From Rugalucina vietnamica (Eukaryota > Mollusca > Bivalvia > Lucinida > Lucinidae): 64,000 bases of DNA. Each line of letters begins with the position of its first letter. Position 1 is the first letter of the stretch. The position numbers and the translations under genes were made by a program. Of this stretch, positions 1-13,001 are shown in pieces. A model generated the notes under the pieces. That model had not been told where the DNA came from. It saw only the letters and a list, made by a program, of their open reading frames with translations, and searched no databases. The stretch lies in assembly GCA_964017185.1 (NCBI GenBank), contig OZ024880.1, positions 44,343,071 through 44,407,070 of the forward strand, written 5' to 3'.

Positions 1-108
1 CCATGTAGCGAAAATAAAGGCGCTGATCAGCTTCGCAGTTACTGTGAAGCTGATCTGTGCCTTTGTTTTCGCCTATGCAGATTGTTGGTTTCCCCATGGG
101 GCGGCTCA
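1..108 (-). mobile_element. Family-1 palindromic MITE, cut by window start
   Basis: Holds the central palindrome and the end GGGGCGGCTCA. Only the half present in the window can be described. Confidence 0.85.
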
Positions 109-718
109 TATTATTATTGTGTGTGGTCGAGGAAAAAAAATCTTTCTTCAAGTGCTTGGAATATATAAGCTGCTTTCTTTCTTTGTGGTACGTTCTGGAT
201 CTTCCTTGTACTTGGGGTTGTGTCCCTTGATATGGTTTGAAATTACAGAATTTTGGATAGCTTTAAAAATTTTTAGGATTCCAACAGCTTTCTGATGACC
301 AATTTCCTTTCAGACTATGTTACATTACCATTAACAACCCATATGATTAGCTTTTTTTAAAAAAAAAATGGTGCTGACAGTCTAGAACATCTTGAAGTTA
401 AGTGATAGCTTAAAACATTACTATCTGTTTGTACCCGAAAGGGGGTCTAAAATGACCAGCATCTGAGGGGTGTGGGCTGCTTTCTTTGACAAGTGCTGTT
501 TTACTGAACTGTGCCAGTTGTCAGAAATAAAGTGGCCTATAGACAGACAAGGTGTGACAATAAATAATGTACAGGACAATATTATATGGCCTGTTTGACA
601 AGAAACATGTCTTTAATCATTTTATGTAATGGACGAAGAACTAATTTATTATCCTTAATTGCACAGGTAATTATGAACTTACATGAACACATATAGCCTT
701 GCACAAAACAAGGGGAGG

Positions 719-1145
719 GAGCATGGTAGTCTTGTGGTAGAGTGAAACCAAGAGGTCCTGGGTTCCAATCTGGCTAGGGTGGCAGGTTGTTGTTGAGCAA
801 GACAAATTTGCTTTCTTTAGCACTGGGTCCAGAATTACAATGCTTCCTTAAAGTTATAAGGGGCACCTTGCAATTGGTCAAGGTGGCAATCTTTGGCTCG
901 AGATTTTACCGTTAAAATCAATGACTGCTTTTACGAAAATATACAGATGTGTTAAATAAAGTATCATTTACATAATAAAATCGGTAAGTTTGATTTCAGT
1001 ATGCTTTAAGTGCATCTTTTTGGATGCTGAAATTCGTCTCCTTAATTAGGTTTTCCTTAACTTTAAGAGAGGATTGTAATTCTGGGCCCAGGTTAATATG
1101 CAGGAAGTGGTAGCTCTGTCCTGACAAAACTGAAAAATTCTTAAA
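719..1145 (+). mobile_element. SINE-3 copy split by a MITE
   Basis: tRNA-like head (GGTAGAGTGAAACC and TGGGTTCCAATC at box A/B spacing), body with GAGCAAGACA, and the tail ACTGAAAAATTCTT after position 1092. The body resumes after the nested MITE at 823-1091, matching the order in the intact copy at 11095-11280. Confidence 0.65.
823..1091. mobile_element. 269-bp MITE inside SINE-3
   Basis: Terminal inverted repeats of about 36 bp, opening CTGGGTCCAGAATTACAAT on the left and CTGGGCCCAGAATTACAAT on the right (complement). No coding capacity. The interruption of the SINE body marks both ends. Family not recognised. Confidence 0.7.
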
Positions 1146-1277
1146 TGGGACTTTAAACCTCAATACAAGCAAGAAAACCCAGAAAAAAACATATTAACAT
1201 CAATTTGTGATTTTACCTTTACCCTACCAACATGATGATGCTCATGATCCTTGAGGTAACTTGATTTTTGAATATGT

Positions 1278-1435
1278 TAAAACAAAGACGCCGATCAGCT
1301 GCACAGCGCCTTTTTTTCCCTTTACAGATAGTATAAACCCCTCTTCTTCTTCAGTCCAAAATTTCAGGCTTCTAGCCTTCTTCTGAGACTATTCAGGCCT
1401 GTTTAGTTATCCGAGACCTGGTCCAAAATTTTGAG
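1278..1435 (+). mobile_element. Degenerate family-1 MITE fragment
   Basis: Matches the central block and right half of family 1 (AAACAAAGACGCCGATCAGC, TTTCAGGCTTCTAGCC) with decay and no clean ends. Confidence 0.6.
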
Positions 1436-1440
1436 TTATG

Positions 1441-3259
1441 GTTCATGATGATCTTGACCCTTAAGGTAACCTGTTCCATATTGGGAAGGTGAGAAAAGTG
1501 TGAACAATGAATTGACAATAATGATCTATCTGATAAAATTCATGACTGTAGGGCATGACTGGTGACTACAGTCAAAGGCTTGACTGTGAGTCTGAAGGGT
1601 AGGCGGTCGGCCTACACATCAATGGAAGTTTGACTAAAACTGTGTAAGTTTGGCTCTTGGGACTAAACAAACATGGTCAGGTCAAATTGACAAAACCTTT
1701 AACTGTTGCAGAGTGCCCAAACTGCGACAAAAGCTGATTATATTATTTAAACACTAAATTTTATAATGTCTTGATGATCACCATGTTCAAGTCATGTTCT
1801 TGTATGTCTTGTAAAAAGTGGCTGAATCCGTAGCAATTTCAGGGTGTAGCAATCTTTCTGATCCAACCATCAAGATATTTATTGGCACCTGTATTTTAGC
1901 AGGCTTTTTCACACGGAGTTGTAGAAAGTTTGATAAGTTTCAATTTCAATCCATGCCATTCTAAATCTAATGTTTACATTGAAGGCTTAATTTCCTATAC
2001 CTGAAAGTTTTAGAGAAGAAATCAATTTTTGAATCTTATATATGTTTGCTAAAATGCTTAAAAGCTAAAATTTTCATTGATCAGAAATAGTTGTGGTTTT
2101 TAATTCACATGCCAATTGAAGATAAAGTAACCACCAGACCCCCTGTGGCCTCAAATTCATATTCTTGTCCCAAGGGCAAGGTGAGCAAGTACTGCCCTCT
2201 TGGTTACTTTGTTTGTCCTGCATGGTGTCTTTGGTTGGGATTTTAACTTAATTGCATGCAAAGTTTTTGTACTGTGTTCACCAGTTGAAAATTGTGTTTG
2301 TTTTCAGTTAATTTTCTTTCTTCATAAAATCGAGAATCATCAATGTCTCCAGTTAAAACGGAAATCGGTGGCCTGGTAATAGTGATTTATCTTCTTGGTA
2401 CATCTTCTGTTTATTCTGTCTGCCTCTCTGTTGTAGTGGACTTTGGCTTTGGTTGAGACTAGCTGGATGGCTACCTTGTTGGAAAAGAGCTAGTCATCCT
2501 ACTCTTTGAGTGTGCTGTGGGAAAAAAAAAGTTTTATGTTTTGTGATGTACATACCTGGTATCTATGTTGGGACTTTAAAAATGCATTTATCCCTCAGAC
2601 CGGTCCCTGTATTCTTACTTTACTTATAAAAGGTGCAGGCCCTGTGACAACCTTTCAATGTTAAATTAATGGTAATTTATGTAAGTAGATGTAAAACATG
2701 GCAGCTGGCTGTTTTTATTAATTGTTTCACATGTTAAAAGGTCAAGGAGACAATGCATTTGAATCAATTATCAGTTCAATTCTTTGATGTTCTTTAACGA
2801 ATTCAAATGCATTTGTCTGTATGATTTAAGTTCTAGTTTATTTGTTTGTATTGAGCCGAAACGTGGTATGGCCCATCTTTTTCCTCATTAATATGCTCGC
2901 TGCCCTTAAAGGATCTCAGTTTTATTTTTATTTTAATACATCCAAGTCAATTTTTCAGTCATGTTGGGAAGTGTGCGCATGTGCAGAGTATATCTTTCCC
3001 GATTTGCATTATTTAAGACAACAAAAAATTCTCATTCAATTTTAATTGAAATGAAAATCAGTTGTTTGCATGTTATACCCTAATATCACATGAATAGGAA
3101 TCATACAGCGAAAAACCTGAAATTATCATTGTACTCTTAAACTCGAAAATCCTTGTTGAACTATTATTGTGTTTCTTTTTTTTGTTCAGTGTACATGTTA
3201 GAATTCAGTAAATGACAATGAGATATACACCATACTGGTAAAAACAGCCTCCGTAAGGC
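1441..3259. other. Region without recognised gene
   Basis: AT-rich unique-looking DNA with no convincing exon. At 2862-2945 there is a short repeat (GGCCCATC, CATTAATATGCTCG, AAAGGATCTCAGTTTTATTT) that recurs inverted at 4735-4805 and 5560-5640. Confidence 0.5.
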
Positions 3260-6200
3260 TTGTCCAGAAACAGAGTGTTAGTCCAGTTGCCAAACATGGA
3301 TTTGGCCTGTGACCTGGAAATGTGTGCCGCATAAAATGTTTTTATGGATTTTACTTCTTGATACCTTTCAGATGAAGAATCCGAGTGATGCCACCTTGGC
3401 ATCATTGAGCATTTTGAAATATTCAAAAATTCAAAATGGCCGTCAAATGGCGGAAAATAGTGCAAAAAATCAACATAATACATGTATGGGAAGCAAAAAG
3501 CTTACTTCTCTTATTGTCCTTACTGTCTTCTTCTGGTTCATCAGACCATGCCAGTTCAAAAACGGCATCATGAATTGTTTGAAAAAATCAAAAATCAAGA
3601 TGGCGTCCAAGATGGTTGGCATAAACAAGAAAACAGCATCCCAGAGTTGCACATATTCAATGTTTTGTGTTTAAAATGCTCATTTTGTGTTCTTATTAAC
3701 AAAAACACCATAATTTAGTTTTGTTTATGTTTTTACGCTCCAGTCATAACAAAAAGGCAAGATGATTTCCAAGATGGCCGCGGAAATAATGATATAGAGA
3801 ACTTGATGTTTAATAAACTGCCTTAACTGTCTTGCTTTTGAATTTACTTTATTTTGTAAGCAGTTCAAGTTCGAGTTTAGTTCTGACCCACCATCATAAC
3901 AATGATGCAAGGTCGTGGTCAAATAACCGTCTTAATCTTAGTATAAGGGAGAATGGTCTCTGATTCAAAAAGCGTATCTAAATGTTTATTTGTTAAGTTT
4001 TAGGTAAGCAGAATAAACAGAGGGATGCAAATCAACATCATTTAATGAAATATAGAATAGGCATTTTATTCTAAAACTGAGATTAGATATTCGCTTGTGT
4101 CATTACCATTGTAATAATTAGCAAAATCATCAGCTATATTGTTCAACTAATGCAACAATTGATTCTTTAATTCAATTGCATTTGCAAAAACGCTGTACAG
4201 ACTTCTTGATTTATGAAGCGCCTGTATTTTGATGATGTGCATTGTTGTTCAGAAGCATACACACAGCAAATCATTCTACTTGAAGTATACTATCTGTTGC
4301 TGGAGCCACACTGTCGGCTGTTGTAATTGGCGCAAGCGCTCAGAACCCTTCAACATTATTTCGACCACCTGACTTAAGTTGGATACTTACCCTTGACCTA
4401 GCATGGATTATCAAATGGATGTCTGGACTTGTGTTGGTTTCACATTGTTTTGGTAAACGAATGTGTATATGGTGATTATATGCATTAAGCTTGGGAGCGT
4501 TTGTTAGCTTTGCTTACCAGTTTTACATTCAACCATATATTCTACGTTGCTGCGATAACATCATCCAAATGCGATGATTCCCCTGATAATCTGGTAAAGG
4601 CTTACTCAGTTTAAGCTTGTCAGGTATGAAACCCTTTGACATTGATTTCAAACTGGACTGCAAGAAGGAAGCAGACTACGGTCTGATGTTTTACCACTTA
4701 ACCCAATATTTAGCGTCCTTCAAATGTCCCTTTTATATGGTCCATCCCCTTTCGCATTAATGCTTTCTCTGCTCTTAAAGGGACTTGGTTTTACTTTTTA
4801 TTCTTTTCGGTTTACATTGATCGTAGATATTTAATCTTGAGCAATACATTGACGTTCGTGTATAACGCTTACACATTGTCCTCAATGGTTCGCAATCATC
4901 TCACTTCTTTCCACTGTTACACTAAGTCTCATCTGAACATCGTTAGCGTTAGGTCCGAACTTGATCAGCGAGTACACTTTTAACCAGTCTTTGATATAAC
5001 AAGCCCTTCTTCAATGTGAGATGGTCAAAGTTGCATGCACAATCATGAAACACATACCTAAATCATTGTATCTTTTCAACAGTGGTTTTAAATCTGTCAT
5101 CTGCTGAGAAGATCGAATAGTGTTGAGAGAATGCTAGTGGTATTTTTTAAACCTCTTGTCTTGCGAGAGAAGTTTTGGTTATGTTTTCATGCTACAGTCA
5201 AAGTATCAATGGGCCGTCCATAGAATAGCACATCCAATCGGTGACGACTGTATCAGGCCTGCGCAGTGTGCTGTATGTCGATTTCTCAACTAGTACATTT
5301 CCAAACATATTGTGTGTTCGTAATCCTCTTGTCCCCGCTGCCCCCAACATTGAAGAATACTGGGAGTTAACCACTGAGGGTATACCATGGCAAGGTAAAT
5401 CTACCTGGAAGTGTTTTGAATAAATAATTTTTGCTTCAAATGTTTGTGGCTTTTACTTAAATGAGTTTTGCGTAACGCCATTGTAATAGCCATAGAAATG
5501 ATCAAGCGATCATTGTTTGGAAACTTTCCAGCCAACTTTTTCAAATTTAAGTTAAATCCGTGCGCTAAGAAATAAAAATAAAACTGAGATCCTGTAAGAG
5601 CAGGAAACACATTAATGAGAAAGGGGATGGGCCAAGGTTTACACATGTATTTATTTGAAATAAGAAAACAACAATATTGTATATAAAGTTGTGATGTTGT
5701 ATATCCCAATATTCAGAGTTTCTATGCACGTTTTAAACTTTTCTGTTCTTAGCATTAGCGTCAGTTCGACTCTTCCTTTCTTCTTTGTTCTTTGTGAACC
5801 AGCTTTATCTGCGTTTGTAGTCTGTTACATCCTTTCCAAATATGCTACAGACCAAGCGTCTAGCGTTTTGTAGCTTTACTGAAGGATTCACTAAATTATC
5901 TTTAAAGAAAAAATGCAGTCCCCTTTTCTTCTTTATATATTTAAGATGTAAATGTTACAAATACTTCCATTTAGTGGTGTAGATTGATTTGCTTCCCTCC
6001 TTTTATTCTGCTAAATCAATTAAACTGATGTTTTGGTCAGTATAAAAGATCTTAGTCGTAATATAATTTCGTAGGACACATACGCCCCAGTATCATTTTG
6101 CGGTGTAAAATAATACACGAACATTAAATTGCGATGTTTACAACATAAAATGGTCATTTCAAATACAAGTCATTCAGTATTTGCAGCAATGGAATGCTGC

Positions 6201-7065
6201 TGCAGCCAGAGAACATTAAATTATGAATATTGTGGTCCTCTTGGTCACCATCTTGTTTTATTGTAATCATGTTTGGTCAAATATAATACAGAAACACTTC
6301 ATTAGTCAACATTAATTGAGCTTTTGAATTACAAAACATTGAGCAAATGCAGCACTGGAATGCTGATTCAATCAAAAATTATGTACTCATATATTATGAT
6401 TATGGCGGCCATCTTGACCACCGTCTTGGCTCATTTTTATAATGTGGGAATAAACAATAAACCATGCTGCTCACAACATTATATGAGCATTTCAAACGCA
6501 TTACATTTAGTTTATTCAGCACAGGAATGGTGTTTTAATCAGAGAACACAATCTTATAAATTTTAATTATGGTGGCCATTTTGGTCGCTATCTTTTTTCG
6601 TTGTTATGATGTGGGGTCATAATTGAAAACGAAACATTTAAGTATAATATGTACAACACAAATGGACTTTCAAGCACAATACACTGTTTTATGCAGCACT
6701 TCAATGCCGTTTTATTTCGAAATATTGCTTTTAGTATGATTGTGGCAGCCATCTTGTCCGCCATCTTGCCTCATAATAATAACATAGGGATCAAAACACA
6801 GAATCATCTTTTTAATATTGAATACATCATAAACCGAGCATTTTTTCGCAGAGAAATGAGTTTATTAAACTCTGGGGTGCTGTTTTCTTGTTTAAGGCGA
6901 ACATTTTGGACGTCATCTTGATTTTTCCAAAACGCTCAATGATGCCAGGGTGGCATCATGCAGTTTTTGAACTAACATGGCCCAGTGAACTGGAAACCAC
7001 AATAAAATTTCATGCGGCACCATCTTCCAGGTTATGCTGATGGCTACTGGACTAGTACCTGACCA
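3260..7065. mobile_element. 3.8-kb foldback-like element
   Basis: The two ends are inverted copies. Left holds TAGTCCAGTTGCC, GTGCCGCATAAAAT and GATGCCACCTTGGCATCATT (3270-3430); the complement of the right end (6920-7060) holds the same blocks in the same order. Behind each end lie several diverged units with AAGATGGC motifs (3425-3780; inverted at 6230-6900). An inner inverted pair (4735-4805/5560-5640) shares the same centre near 5.15 kb. No transposase-like frame was recognised. Exact ends and target duplication are uncertain. Multi-unit long inverted repeats are typical of foldback-type DNA transposons. Confidence 0.6.
4735..5640. repeat. Inner inverted repeat pair of foldback element
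   Basis: A block of about 70 bp at 4735-4805 (CATTAATGCTTTCTCTGCTC) recurs as its complement at 5560-5640 (GAGCAGGAAACACATTAATG). The 760 bp between contain only short open frames without recognisable products. Confidence 0.6.
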
Positions 7066-7732
7066 TCAGTTGTTCCTGATAGACTTAATATAAAGCATCA
7101 AACTTGAAAAAAGAAAACATTTGCATTGTCACCTTATGTGAGAAATAAAGAATTGTTTGACAAGCGAACAGTGTAAACTGAGTTGTAAAACCACTGTTAC
7201 TGGGTCATATAATAATGATAATATGTCAGTTTTGTGGGTCAGGGTTTGTGGTGGCCTTGGCTAGCCCAAAACTCTGAAACCAGAGGGTTTTCAAACATTT
7301 ACATTAAAAAAAAAAAAAATTGAAACCAGAGGTTTTTCAAACATTTACCTTTAAAAATGCCTTACAAAGATTAATATGCTCAACAGACATTATGTTAAAA
7401 TTCACAAAAATAAGATCATTGGAATGATATGTTTAGTGATCAAATCTTTATTTTGGTAAATGGGACAAAACAGTGCTTTGTGGTTTTATAGCATACTATT
7501 GACACATTTGAGAATAAGATATGTTGATTTGCCATCTACAGCATTGTTTTTAGGTAGATTTGGGTCATGCTATTGTTCCTTCAACAGTCGTTAAAAACAG
7601 TCGTTAAAAGTTTATCCAAAGAAGCCTCAACGAATTGTGTAATCTGTTAATCGTATAGCTGCCCACTTTGTAAACCATAGAGTGATGGGTTAGTAGTTAC
7701 AAACTATGGTGCCATGAAATGAGTGATTTTTA
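7066..7732. other. Region without recognised gene
   Basis: No gene seen. A 30-bp block (GAAACCAGAGGTTTTTCAAA type) is duplicated around an A-run at 7278-7350. Confidence 0.5.
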
Positions 7733-8254
7733 ACTCGCCTGTACGAAAGTACAGGAATAGATATTGCATTTACCCTGGCATCAGCGTAGCTGAAATGTTT
7801 AAGTTTTTAGTTAAGTAAGTCTATATCTCTTGATCATGTTGATGTATTAAGTTGATATAGCATATTGGTAGATATTGCTGTACCATCAGAACCTTAGTGA
7901 CCTTGAGGTCAGGGTCACATACTTTGAAATTTTATGTTAAAGTTTTTGCTGAAAGTGTTTAGAAATCTGTATGCTTTACCATACAGACCCACCTTAGTGA
8001 CCTTGCGGTCAAGGTCACAGACTTAAAAATGTTATGTTTAAGTTTTTGGTTAAAGTTTTTTAAGTCTTAATGTCTCGTGAATATGAAGAAGGATGAAGAT
8101 GATACATTGCATGTTGGTAGATATTGGTTTGAAGTTTTATGCTGTACCATCACAATCCACCTGAGTGACCTTGAGGTCAAGGTCATGGGTCATAGATTTT
8201 AATACATGTTGATTTAGTGGCAAAGCACAAGTCAGGCGAGCTGTGACAGCTCTT
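7733..8254 (+). mobile_element. Helentron-like non-autonomous element, family 2
   Basis: Opens with a hairpin (CTCGCCTGTACGAAAGTACAGG interrupted by its loop), has inverted subterminal CTCGCCTG and CAGGCGAG, internal tandem units each with GTGACCTTGAGGTCA-type sequence (7900, 8000, 8165), and closes with a hairpin GAGCTGTGACAGCTC before T-rich DNA. This is the design of HINE/DINE-1 elements moved by Helentrons. Ends are estimated to a few bases. Confidence 0.6.
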
Positions 8255-9439
8255 AATTGTTGTTCAGAAGCTGCATGATAACCTGTTTTTCAAGTTACAA
8301 ATGCACCATTATGAAGATGTGATAATAATGATACTATAGATATATTACTATGAATAGCTATGAAAATGCATTTGTTCCTGCTTTAAGCATATTGTACCTA
8401 ATATTTATTCATTTGTTTCAAATGACTTGCTTCATACAGAAACTTTTGTATAAAAAGATGCAGACCACTGCAACAAGTTAATCGAGTTCTGCTGCTTCTG
8501 CAATATGAAGTAATTCTGTATTCACTTCAGACAGTTGCTATAGTTTGAACTGCATTGTTGTCAAGTTTCTTATGATGGTCAGGTTTCCCCAGCTTTATTC
8601 CAGGTTTGAAACACCAAGACAGGTTTTTACATGACACAGCTCATGATTATGAAAATGTTGCTGCATATTGAATATATTAAGATAAAATCTTGTTTCTTTG
8701 CCTCCATATTTAGTCTATGTTTAAACAGGCGTAAATTATTTTTGTATTCAGGAAAAACAGATTGTAACTGATCTGTTGGTGTCAAGTTATATATCGCAAA
8801 TAAAACATAACAAAAATATAGAATAGTTTTCTTGTGAAAAGCTCCATCTTGTATGTCTAATCATATGCCCAGCATGATAATTTTATGGCTCATATTTCCA
8901 ATTTTATTGACACAGTTTGAATCAAGTGATGGTGAGAAAAAAGTTCATATGTCACAGGTCAAAATCTTTTCTTGTAAAGGTTTAGTAATAGGAGCAGCTC
9001 AGTCATAGGAAATATTTAGACTCAGAAACTGAAAATCTGAAACTGAATATTTGAGTCAATCACTACCCATAGATACAGAATGGTCTCTAACACAGGTTCG
9101 ACTGTATATCAGTGATCCACATTTAACAATGTTATTTGTAATAATTGTAACAGCTTCTTGCTACACATCAAGTGCAGTCCTCTGTTTTTGAGCTGCATGG
9201 TCTACACTGTTTTTCTTAGGCTTTGTGTCCACAATGTTTCAGTACATTATGGTAGTATTTTAGAATAAATAAACATCAATCCATCTGTCCTGTGACAGAA
9301 TACTGTTGTACCTGTTAATCAAGTTCAGTTTATGCATCAAATTAAAGCAGTATTTTAAAAGTATTATAAAGTTGTTTAGCCCTGTGGGGAGATCCTGATT
9401 ACAGTGGTATGTTATTACTTTCCGCTCTGTCTCCCTATA
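8255..9439. other. Region without recognised gene
   Basis: AT-rich; no exon, RNA gene or clear repeat recognised. Confidence 0.5.
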
Positions 9440-9673
9440 TGAGCTGCAACGCGAGAAAACCTGTCTTTGGGGTTTCCGACCAGTTCTCACACAAACCGAC
9501 ATGTACATTCACAGAAGCAGGCTAGAAGCTTAAAATTTTAGATTTAAGAAGAGAAATTGTACTATCGGTGTAGCGAAAACAAAGGCGCTGATCAGCTTCG
9601 CAGTTACTGCGAAGCTGATCTGCTTCTTTGTTTTTGCATAGGCAAAAATCTGGTTTTCTCACGATGGGGCTCC
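9440..9673 (-). mobile_element. Family-1 palindromic MITE
   Basis: Near full length with the central palindrome at 9573-9637; ends TGAGCTGC and GGGGCTC. Left end of the CGAGAAAACC subtype. Ends are eroded and no clear target duplication remains. Confidence 0.85.
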
Positions 9674-9982
9674 TTGACATGAAAAAAGCCTTTCTTCTGG
9701 GTTGCCACTGAGGTTCCACATAAACCTGGTCTTACAGCCACAGAAGATGGTTACATGTTTGAAACTCAGATTTAGGAAGAAGAAGGATATTGGCAGATAA
9801 TTGGGAAGCATATCGGCTAGAATGTGCATCTTTATATGCTAAAAGCTGTTTTTTCCTTGAGGTGGCTCAAATGATACACCTTGAGAAAGCACTTTATAAT
9901 ACTTACCTTTAACTATGGTTAAATTGATGCATTCATTATTAATTGTTGGGTACTTTTGAAGTACCACCATTAGTGCAGCTGG

Positions 9983-10256
9983 CAGCCCCAGTGGCCGAGT
10001 GGTTAAGAGCGCTGATATTTCATTACCGCACTTAACCATTCGATCATCTCACTGCTGTGTCTGAAGTGGGTTCGAGCCCCACTCTGGCCACATGTGAGAC
10101 AAGTTCTGCTTGCAGGTGTGTCAGGTGTTTTTTCTCGGGGTTCTCCCGTTTTCGCCCCACCTACTGATTAGGCCGTCTCATATGAGCTGAAATGATCTTG
10201 AAAGGGACGTTAAACTGAAGAAAAAAAAGAAAAAAACAGATTTAAAAAAAATGAAA
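9983..10256 (+). mobile_element. SINE-2, tRNA-derived, with target duplication
   Basis: Pol III A box (TGGCCGAGTGGTTAAG, Ser/Leu-tRNA-like) and B box (GGTTCGAGCCC), a non-tRNA body, the tail GGGACGTTAAAC and an A-rich 3' end. A 14-bp target duplication, ATTAGTGCAGCTGG, flanks it at 9969-9982 and 10257-10270. The tRNA-like part is not a functional tRNA gene: the anticodon region is expanded. Confidence 0.9.
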
Positions 10257-10431
10257 ATTAGTGCAGCTGGTAGTTGTTGTTGTGTTCAGCTTTTACATCC
10301 CGCTGAATATTAGGCAATACCATACAGAGACATTTGACAAGTGACATTTTACGCTAATGCAGATGATTCAGGATCATTGGAAAGACTGGAGAGCCCTGGG
10401 CCCAGGCTGGAACACAGGACTCTCATCAATG

Positions 10432-10684
10432 TATACCCCCTTGAACCCCACTTTTATATAGAAAAACTGGGGTTTACTGGGGTATACCTAGTTTTCAAAA
10501 CATAGATTGTGGGTACTCGTTAGAACTGCCTCGCCGAGGTGGTTCCAATGTGTAACTACAACCTATGTTTTGAGCAAAAATAAGAAAAATATGAAAAAAT
10601 TTCCTCCAAAAATTTTCATTACTTTACAACTTGTAAAAAATCTCTGTATAAATCTCTGTATATTGCATGGACATGTTCTCATAA
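10432..10684. mobile_element. Family-2 palindromic repeat
   Basis: Has the family blocks: GTATACCCCC, a box TTTTATATAGAAAAACTGGG, AAAACATAGATTGTGGGTAC, the imperfect palindrome AGAACTGCCTCGCCGAGGTG, AGCAAAAATAAGAAAAAT and the terminal CATGGACATGTTCTC. Non-coding, folds on itself. Confidence 0.65.
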
Positions 10685-11094
10685 TGGCTTAAAAGGCTTC
10701 ATGTTTTATCTCCTTATAATGCCACAGAGATGCCTGCAGCTCCTGAGGTTTGCATGTTGAACACAGTCTCGAAAAACATGGCAGAAAATAAGCTCTCAGT
10801 TTTGCACCCAGCTACATCATCATTATAAGTCAAAGCAGTCTGATCTATATTTTTGCAGGCCACAAATGTTGATACGGAAAACTTGAGCGCAATGCATTGG
10901 CTAAAATGTGATAGTTTAGGGGAAGTAACTAATGAATGTGTTTTCATCAACAGAATTGGATTTACATCCCTTGGATTTATGTAGTTTGATGGCCCAGATT
11001 GAACTGTTTCCATTTGTTACTATAGAACCTTGTGGCGCACCCACTTACAGTGCACTGTGTTCTTATTAGAACACTGAGTAAGGCGTTGCCATGG

Positions 11095-11280
11095 TGCTTT
11101 GTTTGAACATGCATGGTGTAGTGGTAGAGCATCGGACTCTGAATCTAGAGATCCTTGGTTCCACCCCTACTGACGGCACCGTGCTGTGTCCTTTAGCAAG
11201 ACACATCAACTCCTCAGAGTTCTGGTTAATACCCAGAACATGGTGGTTCCATCCAGACATGACTGAAAAATTGTTGACTA
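11095..11280 (+). mobile_element. SINE-3, tRNA-Gln-like head
   Basis: ATGGTGTAGTGGTAGAGCAT and GATCCTTGGTTCCACCCC resemble tRNA-Gln boxes A and B; the anticodon arm reads GACTCTGAATC. The body has TTTAGCAAGACACATCAACT and the tail ATGACTGAAAAATTGTTGAC. Family-2 repeat sequence follows directly. The most complete SINE-3 in the window. Confidence 0.75.
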
Positions 11281-11730
11281 CACCTATTTTTCTTATTTTT
11301 GCTCCAAAACATAGATTGTGGGGGCTCGTTCAAGGCGGTTCTAACGTGTACCCACAATCTATGTTTTGAGCAAAAATAAGAAAAATATCAAAATTTTTCT
11401 GATGAAATTTGCAATTTTTACAGGTGAAAAAAAATCTCTGTATATTGCATGGACAAGTTTCTGTAATGACATACAATACAGACTTAAATCCCTGCCAAAT
11501 CAGAGCAGAACACAAAGATGCATGCACGTGAACGCAAGCATGCACCACAGTTGAATTCAAACACAACAACAGCAATGCAGTGGTTTCATCAGCAGACACC
11601 ATAGGTCGCACAGATTTGTCTGTTTGTATTGAGGTTTAATATCCCACCCCTGTATCCCCCAGTCTTTCTATATAAAAGTGGGGTTTCAGGGGGTACTCAT
11701 TGCACGGACACGCTTTCCTGATGTTAGATT
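11281..11730. mobile_element. Family-2 palindromic repeat, with spaced right part
   Basis: Palindrome GGCGGTTCTAACGTGTACCC with ACATAGATTGTGG arms at 11304-11368, then the AAAATAAG block and CATGGACAAG at 11449. A second stretch with CCCCAG, TATATAAAAGTGGGGTTTCA and CACGGACACGCTTTCCTG (11648-11722) matches the other end, so two copies may overlap here. Confidence 0.55.
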
Positions 11731-12581
11731 ATATAGGACCAGGTTCGATCCTTTACACTGTACATGAATTCAGTTCCTATCCTTGTTTAATTTCTTAAGT
11801 GTTTGTTTACAGAAAGATTAAACACTTGATTTGTTAGATTGCTGATCTAGTAGATTTTTGGACCTTTTCAATTCAAGCTATTCCTGTCAATTTAATCTGT
11901 CAAAATTTAAAACTTTCAGTGCCTTTAATTAAAGTCCTAAAAAATTGTACTTTTTCAGTATTAATCAAAGAAAATGGAAACTCGTTGATCAAAACCAGTC
12001 TGTATTTAGACCTAGGCGGTGCATAGTGTGACATGCCAGGGAAGATTAAGGTTGAATTGCCCTATTTTTGTGGGATTTTTTTAGATATTTTTTTTAGTTT
12101 TTGTGGATCAATACGACCTCACAGTTTAATGTTAATTGTTTTCATTTGAACTGTCGCCAAATAAGGTATGTTCAGGTGTATTATGAGTAATATTAAAGAA
12201 TGAAACATGCCCTATGTTGATGTCTGAAAATCATTAAAGTTAGAAAATCATTTGGGTCTGGAAAATCATTAAACTGGTGAAAAATCATTAAAATAGAGTT
12301 TAGGGAATTATGATATGGAATGCTGGAAAACCAGGTATGTTTTTTACCCGCAAATTTCGTGGAATATTGGCTCTAATTGGCTGCGATCCTTTCTAATGTC
12401 GATACAAAGGGTGTCTTAATGTCATTGATATCATTAAACCAGAGACCAACACCCAGTTTTAGCTTTCTGGAAGAGGTAGGGTCCTCATAACCCATTGGCG
12501 GCGGCATGTCACATTTCTGTCTTGAAGATTTGGTCTTAAAATATTTACAGCCATTTTTCTCTTCGATGTTGTTAGAATAAT
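11731..12581. other. Region without recognised gene
   Basis: No exon or RNA gene recognised. Around 12210-12290 a short phrase with AAATCATTAAA recurs four times. Confidence 0.5.
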
Positions 12582-12817
12582 AGAGCCGCCTCATGGGAAA
12601 ACCAACAATCTGCATATGCGAAAACAAAGACGCAGATCAGCTTCGCGGTAATCGCGAAGCTGATCAGCGCCTTTGTTTTTGCTACTCAGATAGTACAATT
12701 CCTCTTCTACTTAAATCCGAAATTTCAAGCTTCTAGCTCTTTTCTGTGCTTGTACAGGCCAGTTTGTGTTGGACCTGGTCGGAAACCACATTGTTGGTTT
12801 TCCCACGAGGCCGCTCA
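12582..12817 (+). mobile_element. Family-1 palindromic MITE
   Basis: Full length, about 236 bp; flanking dinucleotide AT on both sides. GGGAAAACC-type ends (CCGCCTCATGGG / CCCACGAGGCCG). Confidence 0.9.
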
Positions 12818-13001
12818 ATAGCTTGATAATGTCCCTTGATGGCAAAAGAATGTGCAATAAGCTCTGGTAATCTGCTTCCCTGAGCTTTGCTGGGGAACTG
12901 AGTGAGGTAAGAATGACTGAGACGGTCTCATCTCCTGAACTGCAGGTAAGAAGTTAGCTGCATCATAAGAAAAATCTGTATATGCATAATTGTGATAAAT
13001 A

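Noticed and set aside
5241-5423. Protein-coding exon with donor GTAAAT
   Set aside because: Open for 60 codons but no recognisable product and it sits in the centre of a foldback element.
9986-10080. tRNA gene (Ser/Leu-like boxes)
   Set aside because: Box A and B are present, but the region between them is too long and does not form an anticodon arm; flanking duplication and the body show it is a SINE.
11105-11170. tRNA-Gln gene
   Set aside because: Head of a SINE-3; mismatches in the acceptor stem and a SINE body follow.
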